Below, one piece after another: positions 6,452 through 11,495 of a stretch of 12,323 nucleotides of DNA. Source of the stretch: Baffinella frigidus (Eukaryota > Cryptophyceae > Cryptomonadales > Baffinellaceae); assembly GCA_026770585.1 (NCBI GenBank), contig MU646353.1, positions 343,736-356,058 of the forward strand, read 5' to 3'. Position numbers and translations under genes: made by a program. Every line of letters starts with the position of its first letter. The first letter of the stretch is position 1. Below the pieces are notes generated by a model. That model was not told the DNA's origin. It did no database searches and was given only the letters and a program-made list of their open reading frames with translations.

Positions 6452-6544
6452 GGGGCGAAAACACACATCGTGATACCCTGCGGGCACCTGGCGCTCTGCG
6501 GCACCTGCGCAGCCTTCATCGGCACGTCGCTCGCGGCTTGTCCG
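6452..6544 (+). CDS. RING-finger exon B (central zinc ligands)
   Basis: Phase-0 exon from CTCCTACCAG|GGGGCG reading GAKTHIVIPCGHLALCGTC, then AAFIGTSLAACP. Ligands visible: Cys 6479-6481, His 6485-6487, Cys 6497-6499, Cys 6506-6508 and Cys 6539-6541. The order C-x-H-x3-C-x2-C-x10-C-P matches the RING C3HC4_3 type found in many E3 ubiquitin ligases. The final ligand comes from the next exon: CCG|GTACCA at 6544/6545 is the likely donor, and exon C begins VC, completing CPVC. If the intron is not removed, the frame reads CPVPC and the finger is broken. The first ten bases of the exon are duplicated at 6306-6315 by insertion of element copy 3. Confidence 0.75.
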
Positions 6545-6637
6545 GTACCATGCCACCCTACGGTAGGCAAACGCGTAGGGGCATAGGGGGGTTCCTACGG
6601 GTAAGGTCCGGCACGTCGCTCGCGGCCTGTCCGGTAC
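6519..6637 (+). repeat. 30-bp direct repeat around a family-B fragment
   Basis: CGGCACGTCGCTCGCGGC(T/C) + TGTCCGGTAC is present at about 6519-6548 and again at 6608-6637. Between them are CCTACGGTAGG (6557-6567) and ATAGGGGGGTTCCTACGGGT, a family-B module. The repeat duplicates the end of RING exon B with its donor. Confidence 0.8.
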
Positions 6638-6772
6638 TTATCCGGCGAAACCTATTTTTCTTTCATTTGATGGCAATGAAAATTACTACACAGCTCGTTC
6701 TTACTAGTAATGTTTAAAAAAATGTGTCATACTTTTCATTGCCATTAAATGAAAAAAGGTTTCCCCGGATAA
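6638..6772. mobile_element. Family-C MITE, copy 1
   Basis: TTATCCGGCGAAACCTATTT ... AAAAGGTTTCCCCGGATAA with inner complementary CATTTGATGGCAATGAAAA / TTTTCATTGCCATTAAATG. It is flanked by GTAC at 6634-6637 and 6773-6776 (a 4-bp target duplication). It is 135 bp, AT-richer than its surroundings and non-coding. Confidence 0.9.
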
Positions 6773-6800
6773 GTACCGCCCCGCAACCCCCCCCTGTCCG

Positions 6801-6926
6801 GTACTGGGGAACCTCGCTCATACGAAACTGCCCCCCCCCCTAGGACCACCGTACGGCCCTAGGCGTGGGCCTACTGTAGGGTCCTAGGGGGGGGGGCGGT
6901 TTCTTATGAGCGAGGTACCCCTCTAC
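6801..6926. mobile_element. Family-A MITE, copy 2
   Basis: GTACTGGGGAACCTCGCTCA ... TGAGCGAGGTACCCCTCTAC: the same 126-bp layout as copy 1 with a few terminal changes. Inside are a C-run, CCTAGGACC, CCTACTGTAGG (6870-6880) and a G-run. Confidence 0.85.
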
Positions 6927-7003
6927 CGTCCCGTGACCCCCCACTACACTGTCCCTGTCCTTGGTTGATACGCAAATGAACACGCCGTATTTCCCCGTGA
7001 GGA

Positions 7004-7177
7004 TCATGCAAACAGCTACCAACGCCCGCGGAGTGGTAATTTTATTTCAAAAATCCATAATGCAAAACATTCTGGGGCTTTGAAAGTCCTGAATTTTCTT
7101 TTCAAATCGTTTTAGAGCCCAAAGCCCCCCTCCAGCGAGGGACTTAAGGGGGTCGCTGGCGTTAGCTTTCGGCGTTA
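7004..7177. mobile_element. N3-related element with a different core
   Basis: The ends CATGCAAACAGCTACCAACG / CGCTGGCGTTAGCTTTCGGCG match element N3 (3920-4086), and CAGCGAGGGACTTAAGG resembles its CAGCGAGGTACTTAGAG. The core is AT-rich and unrelated. The inverted arms are short (about 20 bp). Confidence 0.6.
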
Positions 7178-7190
7178 CTCTATCTAAGCA

Positions 7191-7293
7191 GGACCTGAGG
7201 CAGGCCGTGCCCTGTTGAAGCAACGGCTCCTTCGGCACTTGTATGGTCATGGTTGGTCTGCTCCATCTCTTTCTGCGTCGCCTCCAGCGCCGC
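7191..7293 (-). CDS. Possible exon, helical Gln/Glu-rich segment
   Basis: On the minus strand a strong 3' splice site (a long CT tract ending CTCAG|GCGGCG at 7294/7293) precedes an open frame AALEATQKEMEQTNHDHTSA, continuing to TAG about 42 codons on. A weak CAG|GTCC donor is possible near 7191. The first 13 residues look like an amphipathic helix. It lies downstream of, and on the same strand as, the HAT-like pieces at 7651-7794 and 7384-7435. It may be the last exon of that antisense gene, nested in the second RING intron. No family is recognised. Confidence 0.35.
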
Positions 7294-7330
7294 CTGAGAG
7301 AGAGAGAGGGAGAGTGTGTGTGAGAGATAG
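7294..7330. repeat. GA/GT microsatellite
   Basis: GAGAGAGAGAGGGAGAGTGTGTGTGAGAG. On the minus strand it is the pyrimidine tract of the possible splice acceptor at 7294. Confidence 0.8.
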
Positions 7331-7383
7331 CACGCTTTGTATGAGGGGAAACGCTGATTAGTATGCAGTCGCGGGAGTCTCTG

Positions 7384-7435
7384 TAGGTCCTTTAGGTTCT
7401 TCGAGCTCCCAACATAGGCGGACCCTGGAACTTAT
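7384..7435 (-). pseudogene. HAT/TPR-like exon fragment, antisense copy
   Basis: Minus-strand TGTCCTGCAG| precedes ISSRVRLCWELEEPKGPTE, nearly identical to the + strand fragment at 289-344. DNA identity is about 90% over the exon and ends at its boundaries. The AAG|GT donor of the left copy is replaced by CAGAGAC here, so this copy probably cannot be spliced the same way. An overlapping minus frame (7392-7736) reads through in another phase and ends MLGARRT; the left copy also allows this reading. Confidence 0.45.
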
Positions 7436-7650
7436 CTGCAGGACAGCCAGAAAATGCTTCCTTTCGCTGAGCCTTGGCTTTTCCCCTTCGAAACGATCTG
7501 AACTCTAGCTGGGTTTCAGGTCGTTTCAGCGAACTGTGCCCCTCAACTTCGCCCTCCCCCCCCCCCGCCTGAAGATTTTTCTCTGGGGTCTTCCCTTTGC
7601 AAGAAAGGATAAAACATTTGGAGAAGTGAAGGGGAGAGCGTCCCAGCCGC

Positions 7651-7794
7651 ACTGTTCTCGAGTGTCCAACACCACTTAGCAGCAACCGGTGCCTCCAGAA
7701 AAGGGTCCATCTCAACGATTCCCGAACAAATTGCAAACCTCTTCGCCATTATAACGTGACCAATCTTGCCCTGAAATCGGGGCACGTTGGGCAC
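7651..7794 (-). pseudogene. HAT/TPR-like fragment, antisense
   Basis: The minus frame reads MAKRFAICSGIVEMDPFLEA, then PVAAKWCWTLE. The pattern ...G(I/V)E.DP.....W.W.LE is that of a HAT/TPR repeat. A diverged second copy with a stop codon lies at 7939-8010. These pieces sit on the opposite strand inside the second RING intron. The frame continues into a low-complexity Gly-rich stretch, so the 3' boundary is unclear. No specific protein can be named. Confidence 0.4.
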
Positions 7795-7815
7795 AACGCA
7801 CTATTGAGTGGCAGC

Positions 7816-7939
7816 GTACAGGGGTACCTCGCTCACAAGAAACCGCCCCTCCCTAGGACCCTTCAGTAGGACCATGCCTAGGGTCCTACGGTGGTCCTAG
7901 GGGGGGGGGCAGTTTCTTATGAGCGAGGTACCCCTGTCC
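7816..7939. mobile_element. Family-A MITE, copy 3
   Basis: GTACAGGGGTACCTCGCTCA ... TGAGCGAGGTACCCCTGTCC. About 124 bp, with CCTAGGACC, TTCAGTAGG, GGTCCTAGG and a nine-G run. It sits between the two copies of the antisense HAT-like fragment. Confidence 0.9.
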
Positions 7940-8010
7940 ACTTAGCAGCCACCGGGGGCTTCACGGATACAGTCCATCTAAACTATTTGTACTAGAATCT
8001 TATCCATTGC
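7939..8010 (-). pseudogene. Degenerate duplicate of the antisense HAT-like fragment
   Basis: CACTTAGCAGCCACCGGGGG ... GTCCATCT resembles 7671-7712. On the minus strand it reads IV, a stop, then MDCIREAPGG, against IVEMDPFLEAP in the other copy. The stop and frame changes show it is not functional. Upstream minus-strand sequence to about 8200 is open but unrecognised. Confidence 0.45.
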
Positions 8011-8243
8011 CCTGGAACCTAACCGGATTTTCACCTCGAATTCAAGGTGAAAAGGTCCTCGGTCGCTGCTAGGTGGATGAGGAAACCGGCGTGTCAGCTC
8101 TCTTCTATGATGCACAACAGACATGCATAATGCATTTATCCGAGTGTCAGTAACCTTCTCTCCCACTCGAGAAAGCTGGAGGATCCGGATCCTTTTTTGA
8201 TGGAGCGAGTACCACTCAGCATCCGCCGACCCCGTGCACCCCA
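8011..8243. other. Intronic stretch, no gene recognised
   Basis: AATTCAAGGTGAAAAGG with a nearby CACCTCGAATTC forms a short palindrome (about 8032-8053). The right end, CCGACCCCGTGCACCCCA, is pyrimidine-rich and is probably the original 3' end of the RING intron, now separated from its AG by element copy 4. Confidence 0.35.
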
Positions 8244-8375
8244 GAGAGATCGATAATTTATTGCCAAACAACCAGCGTCAGCGCCGCACATGCTACGCAT
8301 TGTGCCACTTACTGTACCCCGTGTCGGCCGCTCATTCGAGCATTTGCCGGATGGATTCTAACTCCACCTCCTACA
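8244..8375 (+). mobile_element. 132-bp splice-site element, copy 4
   Basis: GAGAGATCGATAATTTATTG ... GGATTCTAACTCCACCTCCT + ACA. Flanked by ACCCCA at 8238-8243 and 8376-8381. The element end is 13 bp before the acceptor CATGTCCAG|GTGTGC of RING exon C, so its CTAAC lies about 30 bp upstream of that AG. Confidence 0.85.
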
Positions 8376-8388
8376 ACCCCATGTCCAG

Positions 8389-8442
8389 GTGTGCAACATC
8401 GCGGCATGCGCGCCCTTCTCCGTCAAGATGTTCCGCACCTAG
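8389..8442 (+). CDS. RING-finger exon C (last ligand and C-terminus)
   Basis: Phase-0 exon after CCCCATGTCCAG reading VCNIAACAPFSVKMFRT and ending in TAG at 8440-8442. Joined to exon B's ...AACP it gives CPVC, the last zinc-ligand pair of the RING, followed by a short tail. Ending soon after the last CPxC is common in this RING type. The exon sits in the 83-bp loop between inverted element copies 4 and 5. An AATAAA lies 129 bp after the stop. The identification depends on splicing 6544 to 8389, which is predicted from phase, GT...AG and the completed zinc motif rather than observed. Confidence 0.6.
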   Translation: MCNIAACAPFSVKMFRT

Positions 8443-8458
8443 AGAGACTCCCAACACC

Positions 8459-8589
8459 TGTAGGAGGTGGAGTTAGAATCCATCCGGAAAATGCTCGTAT
8501 GCGCGGCCGACACGGGGTACAGTAGTGGGACAATGCGTCGCATGTGCGGCGCTGGCGCTGGTTGTTTGGCAATAAATTATCAATCTCTC
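8459..8589 (-). mobile_element. 131-bp splice-site element, copy 5 (inverted)
   Basis: Minus-strand copy: reads TGTAGGAGGTGGAGTTAGAA ... AATTATCAATCTCTC on the + strand. Possible degenerate flanking repeats CCAACACC / CTAACAAC. It forms an inverted pair with copy 4 over about 130 bp with few mismatches. Confidence 0.8.
8571..8576 (+). promoter_or_regulatory. Possible polyadenylation signal AATAAA
   Basis: The inverted element copy supplies GGCAATAAATTATC 129 bp downstream of the RING stop codon. Forward copies carry only the complement TTTATT. Use of AATAAA in this lineage is assumed. Confidence 0.35.
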
Positions 8590-8792
8590 CTAACAACTTT
8601 TCTGCACACTGTAGTCAAGGCGTTTTCCGTAGAAAAGACCATCTGGGTTAGTTCCGTGCTGGTGCAAAACCCGACCAGATCAGTCAACCGTCGCAGGAGT
8701 CTCCCTTACATGATCGAACGTGGAAACGTTTTTGCGCTGCCTGAAAGCCATCTGAAAGGGGACGGGCGAGTCGAAGTGTACCGTGTGTGAAT
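8590..8792. other. Unassigned 3' flank of the RING gene
   Basis: No gene recognised. It includes GATCAGTCAACCGTCGCAGGAGTC, split here as GATCAGTCAACC + GTCGCAGGAGTC, a relative of the motif near 3630 and 5355. Confidence 0.3.
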
Positions 8793-8859
8793 AAGTACAC
8801 GACACGAACGTTGTGTGGAAAAGTACACGACACGAACGAGTAAGTACACGACACGAACG
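8793..8859 (+). repeat. 18-bp dispersed tandem repeat, three units
   Basis: AAGTACACGACACGAACG at 8793-8810, 8821-8838 and 8842-8859, with spacers of 10 and 3 bp. A fourth unit, GTACACGACACGAACG, starts at 9037 exactly where family-A copy 4 ends. Confidence 0.9.
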
Positions 8860-8861
8860 CA

Positions 8862-8902
8862 TACACCTAGATCCGGTCTGTTCTTAAGTTCTGTTTTTTG
8901 AT
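8862..8902 (+). repeat. 40-bp direct repeat, copy 1 (copy 2 at 9266-9308)
   Basis: AGATCCGGTCTGTTCTTAAG + TTCTGTTTTT is shared by both places. The two copies bracket family-A copies 4 and 5. Confidence 0.8.
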
Positions 8903-8917
8903 AGCCCAGATATCCCT

Positions 8918-9040
8918 GTACAGGGGTACCTCGCTCATAAGAAACGCCCACCCCCCTAGGACCACCATAGGGCCCTAGGCGTAGCCCTAGTGTAGGGTCC
9001 TATGGAGGGTCGGTTTCTTATGAGCGAGGTACCCCTGTAC
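8918..9040. mobile_element. Family-A MITE, copy 4
   Basis: GTACAGGGGTACCTCGCTCA ... TGAGCGAGGTACCCCTGTAC, 123 bp. The right GTAC is also the start of an 18-bp repeat unit (GTACACGACACGAACG), so the element appears to have used a GTAC inside that repeat as its target. Confidence 0.9.
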
Positions 9041-9101
9041 ACGACACGAACGTTCAACACCAACGTCAACAGGATTGGATTCCACGCTCTTATCGCGACG
9101 C

Positions 9102-9226
9102 GTACAGGGCTACCTCATTCATAAGAAACCGCCCCTGCCTAGGACCCTACAGTAGGACTATGCCTAGGGCCCCTACGGTGGTCCTAGGGGGGGGGGCGGT
9201 TTCTTATGAGGGAGGTATCCCTGTAC
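9102..9226. mobile_element. Family-A MITE, copy 5
   Basis: GTACAGGGCTACCTCATTCA ... TGAGGGAGGTATCCCTGTAC, 125 bp, with CCTACAGTAGG (9146-9156). It is followed directly by AGGGGTATC, which resembles the start of another family-A end. Confidence 0.9.
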
Positions 9227-9349
9227 AGGGGTATCTGGTCAACAACCCTTAAGTGGCCAGTAGGCTCATACGCCCAGATCCGGTCTGTTCTTAAGTTCTG
9301 TTTTTCTGGGGATATTACCCCATGTAGGATCCCGGAGTGACTTTACACA

Positions 9350-9396
9350 GGTCACGTCCCCTCGGTCACGTCCACTCGGTCACGTCCACTATAAGG
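9350..9396 (+). promoter_or_regulatory. Promoter-like block: three GGTCACGTCC plus TATAAGG
   Basis: GGTCACGTCC occurs at 9350, 9364 and 9378 (14-bp spacing). The CACGTC core resembles bZIP-type sites. TATAAGG follows at 9390-9396. It lies 400 bp upstream of the signal-peptide ATG at 9795, so it could drive that gene. Functional use is inference. Confidence 0.35.
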
Positions 9397-9484
9397 AGAT
9401 ACAAGACTCGGCACGTGCATCCGTCCCTTCCCCTCAGTAAAGACTATCTCGCACACGATGTTCCCGTGTGTCTCTAGCGCCCGA

Positions 9485-9650
9485 GCGGAGCCCTTCCGCC
9501 AGATGTTATGAAGCCCGCAACGTTCCCAAAGGACGGGGCGGGGGACACCGACGCCCGCTCGCTCCTCAGCGCCCAACAACGTCCATCCAGGGGGAGACCT
9601 CCTCAGCTCCTCCCAGTCAGGGCTCATAACCTCTGGCGGAAGGGCTCCGC
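9485..9650. repeat. 31-bp inverted repeat with 104-bp loop
   Basis: GCGGAGCCCTTCCGCCAGAT at 9485 pairs with ATAACCTCTGGCGGAAGGGC + TCCGC ending at 9650 (two or three mismatches). It could be a small element or a structured leader. A 105-codon minus frame (9352-9669) and a 62-codon plus frame (9508-9696) run through it; neither is recognisable. Confidence 0.7.
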
Positions 9651-9794
9651 GGACAAAGAAAAGGCTCATGACCTGGATAACCTGAGAGGATTCTGAAGAA
9701 ATCTGGCTGGGAGTGGGGGGGCTGCAGGTTCCAGCAGATCGGGGACCTTGGAAGGATCAGAGAAGGTCGGAACGCCGAGCGCGCTGCGCTCACA

Positions 9795-9963
9795 ATGGAA
9801 GCCATGTCGCCGCTCCGAATCTCTCGCGTGCTCCTCTTCGCCTCGATCGTGTTGGCCATATGCGGCTCGGTGCATGGAGCGAAGAAGACCAAGGGAAAGG
9901 GGAAGGTGAAACGCTCAAGCGGCGGTGGGGGCGGGCCATGTGGTGCAGATGCGGACCCAGACG
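9795..9963 (+). CDS. Signal-peptide exon of a secreted TPR/HAT protein
   Basis: CACAATGG is a good eukaryotic start context (A at -3, G at +4). The protein begins MEAMSPLRISRVLLFASIVL and continues AICGSVHGAKKTKGKGK: a short charged n-region, a hydrophobic core of about 15 residues and a GSVHG-A cleavage-like site, then a basic Lys/Gly stretch. This fits an ER signal peptide or an N-terminal anchor. The frame is open to 10211. A donor GACG|GTGGGT at 9963/9964 joined to the acceptor GTGCAG at 10073 keeps phase 1 and links it to the TPR exon; alternatively the exon runs to CAG|GTATGT at 10073. A second Met at residue 4 is an alternative start. Promoter-like motifs lie 400 bp upstream. Confidence 0.5.
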
Positions 9964-10073
9964 GTGGGTTCCAGCAACAACCTACCCCCCCCACCCATGC
10001 TTCGGCTGAGAGCGCCAGCCCAAACCACCCTTCACTTCCAAAGTCTGACGGCGTGGAGCCGCGCGATGTGCAG

Positions 10074-10195
10074 GTATGTTCGAGGAGGGGTTTGCTCGAG
10101 GGAAGGGAGGAGATTTCCCGGGGGCAGCGGAGTGCTTTGATTCGTTCGTCGCCCGGCGTCCCGACGAGCTGCGGGGGTGGCTGGTGTTGTCTGAG
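10074..10195 (+). CDS. TPR exon
   Basis: The frame reads MFEEGFARGKGGDFPGAAEC, then FDSFVARRPDELRGWLVLSE. It matches a single TPR: G-x-x-x-x-x-GDF-x-x-A-x-x-x-F, then a Pro at the usual helix end and the first helix of a next repeat (LRGWLVLSE). TPRs are protein-interaction scaffolds. It ends at GAG|GTACGC, a good donor (phase 0). Its acceptor would be GATGTGCAG at 10073. It is in a different frame from the signal-peptide ORF, so an intron or a frameshift must separate them. The downstream partner may be 10798-10845. Confidence 0.5.
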
Positions 10196-10506
10196 GTACG
10201 CAGCTTGCTGATCTCAAGATCTTGTGGCAATGTCGCAGGATCAATGTTGCAGGATCGCTGCCTGCGGCATGCCAGATGATCTATGGCTGCATGCCATGCA
10301 TCACCGCGCCGCCTGATGGTGGCGTGGTGGTCCAGCATGTGTCCTCAGCTGAGGAAGCTTCCCGAGGGTGCTCACGGGTGACCCAAGCCACACGCCACCA
10401 GAAACCCGTAGCAGCTTTTACCGGATCCTTACATGAATCCGGGAATGTAATTATTTGTTTGATTTATGCGTAGGACCCTACGGTAGGAGGCCCTAGGGAC
10501 CTGGGA
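10196..10506. other. Probable intron, with a palindromic module
   Basis: No exon recognised. GCAGGATC is repeated (about 10236 and 10251). Positions 10471-10496 hold TAGGACCCTACGGTAGGAGG + CCCTAG, the internal module of the MITE families standing alone. Confidence 0.4.
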
Positions 10507-10653
10507 ATGGCTGACGGGGAGATTCAACGAGATCTCATTGATTTAGCTGAAAACTACTTCAGTACCCGCCACCCTGGAGGGGACTTGCGGCCAATCCCGA
10601 ATAACCCTTTATCGCAAACGTTGACAGGATTTGTACCACTTAAATACTTATAA
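10507..10653 (+). CDS. Small ORF, 48 codons, unrecognised
   Basis: ATG at 10507 opens a frame beginning MADGEIQRDLIDLAENYFST, ending VPLKYL and TAA at 10651-10653. Composition is protein-like: a predicted amphipathic helix (IQRDLIDLAENYF) followed by a Pro/Asn-rich part. No family is recognised. It lies between TPR-like exons and directly after a MITE-type module, so it could be a stray intronic frame, a relic or an independent small gene. Confidence 0.25.
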   Translation: MADGEIQRDLIDLAENYFSTRHPGGDLRPIPNNPLSQTLTGFVPLKYL

Positions 10654-10685
10654 GACCGTTTTGTACCAGATCCATTCATCACGGG

Positions 10686-10703
10686 GGACTGAGATCTCAG
10701 TCC
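10686..10703. repeat. 18-bp perfect palindrome
   Basis: GGACTGAGATCTCAGTCC reads the same on both strands. It could be a protein-binding site or chance; there is no supporting context. Confidence 0.6.
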
Positions 10704-10797
10704 ATTCCAAGGGGAGTTGACTTCAGAATGCTCAAAATACCCCCACCCTGCCTCCAGGGTGGACCCGGTTATAAGCTGCAACGGGTTGTGGCGGCAG

Positions 10798-10845
10798 GTG
10801 CTTGCGCGGGATAAGAAGCACACGAAGTCGCTTGCTGCGGCGCAG
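10798..10845 (+). CDS. Possible third TPR/HAT exon
   Basis: GTGGCGGCAG|GTGCTTGCG gives a phase-0 exon reading VLARDKKHTKSLAAAQ, ending at CAG|GTACCA. It would follow the phase-0 donor at 10195 in frame. The helix-like content and LARD..H motif fit a TPR/HAT helix, but the piece is short. An earlier acceptor (CTGCCTCCAG at 10757) would lengthen it but breaks phase. Confidence 0.3.
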
Positions 10846-10870
10846 GTACCACGCGGAACCATCCCAGGGC

Positions 10871-10905
10871 CACTTTGACCACTTTGACCACTTTGACCAC
10901 TTTGG
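10871..10905. repeat. 9-bp tandem repeat
   Basis: CACTTTGAC three times plus a partial fourth (CACTTTGG). Minus frames show the repeat KVV/WSK because the period is a multiple of three. Confidence 0.9.
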
Positions 10906-10983
10906 GTGACAGCCTGGCTGCAAGGTACCTCCCCCTGAGAGACCGGAAACGAGAGTGAGGTCCTATCACCCACTGTGGGACTT

Positions 10984-11123
10984 TTATCCGGGGAAACCCA
11001 TTTTTCTTTCATTTGATGGCAACGAAAATTACTACACAATTCGTTCTTATTAGTAATATAAAAGAATCTGTGTAGTAATTTTGATTGCCATCAAATGAAA
11101 GAAAAATAGGTTTCCCCGGATAA
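10984..11123. mobile_element. Family-C MITE, copy 2
   Basis: TTATCCGGGGAAACCCATTT ... ATAGGTTTCCCCGGATAA, 140 bp, nearly fully palindromic, flanked by ACTT at 10980-10983 and 11124-11127. The flanks CCCACTGTGGG + ACTT + GGGCGCAGTGCTC match an uninterrupted CCCACTGTGGGGATTAGGCG + CAGTTCTC at 11670-11697, a paralogous empty site. Confidence 0.95.
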
Positions 11124-11132
11124 ACTTGGGCG

Positions 11133-11332
11133 CAGTGCTCACCAACGAGTTCTGCCCAGAACGAGGCGCACGTACCACCAACCCTCACAATCGGACCAAA
11201 TCGATGAATTTGTGGAGCCGCTTGCCTTTGACTGAGGGGTAAGATCTGACCCCTCTGCCGGGTAAATGTGGGGCGTTAAAATCGACGATTTGGTCCTCCC
11301 GTGAGGGTTGGTGGTACCTCGTTGAGCACTGC
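11133..11332. mobile_element. Family-D element, full copy
   Basis: Nested inverted ends: GCAGTGCTCACCAACGAG / CTCGTTGAGCACTGC outside, and GTACCACCAACCCTCAC / GTGAGGGTTGGTGGTAC inside, continuing through GGACCAAATCG / CGATTTGGTCC. The interior matches 2526-2646. No coding frame. Confidence 0.85.
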
Positions 11333-11495
11333 TAGAGCAGCCATCCACCAGCCTCGGGAAGTGGACCAAATCGAGGGATCGCAAAAGTTGATTTCCCCTG
11401 GGTGGTCAACTCTCAGGGGTTGCCCCTTGGTGAAATTGCCCACAGGTCTCAACATCGCGATGTGGTTCACTTGGGAGGGCTGGCGGATGCTACTT
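11333..11495. other. Unassigned sequence
   Basis: GTGGTCAACTCTCAGGGG and similar GTCAAC motifs are present. An open + frame (11301-11660) crosses two palindromic elements and is not credible as a gene. Confidence 0.35.

Noticed and set aside
3414-6452. Cys-rich peptide (RRTC..HCATYCTPC) inside the 131-bp element, resembling a zinc finger
   Set aside because: Indels between copies put the Cys string out of frame in copies 2 and 4, and the element is flanked by target duplications. The pattern is a by-product of repeat sequence.
8200-8442. Alternative last RING exon starting at ACTCAG near 8214
   Set aside because: It gives CPI-R-R without the last Cys, or a frame clash. The acceptor at 8388 gives the exact CPVC in phase 0.
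8793-9052. CRISPR-like array from the 18-bp repeats
   Set aside because: There are three close units with 3-10 bp spacers plus one displaced by a MITE, in an intron-bearing genome. There are no spacers of regular length and no cas genes.
9352-9669. 105-codon minus frame as a divergent gene
   Set aside because: It spans a 31-bp inverted repeat, has no recognisable motif, and covers the promoter-like block of the + gene. Support is too weak.
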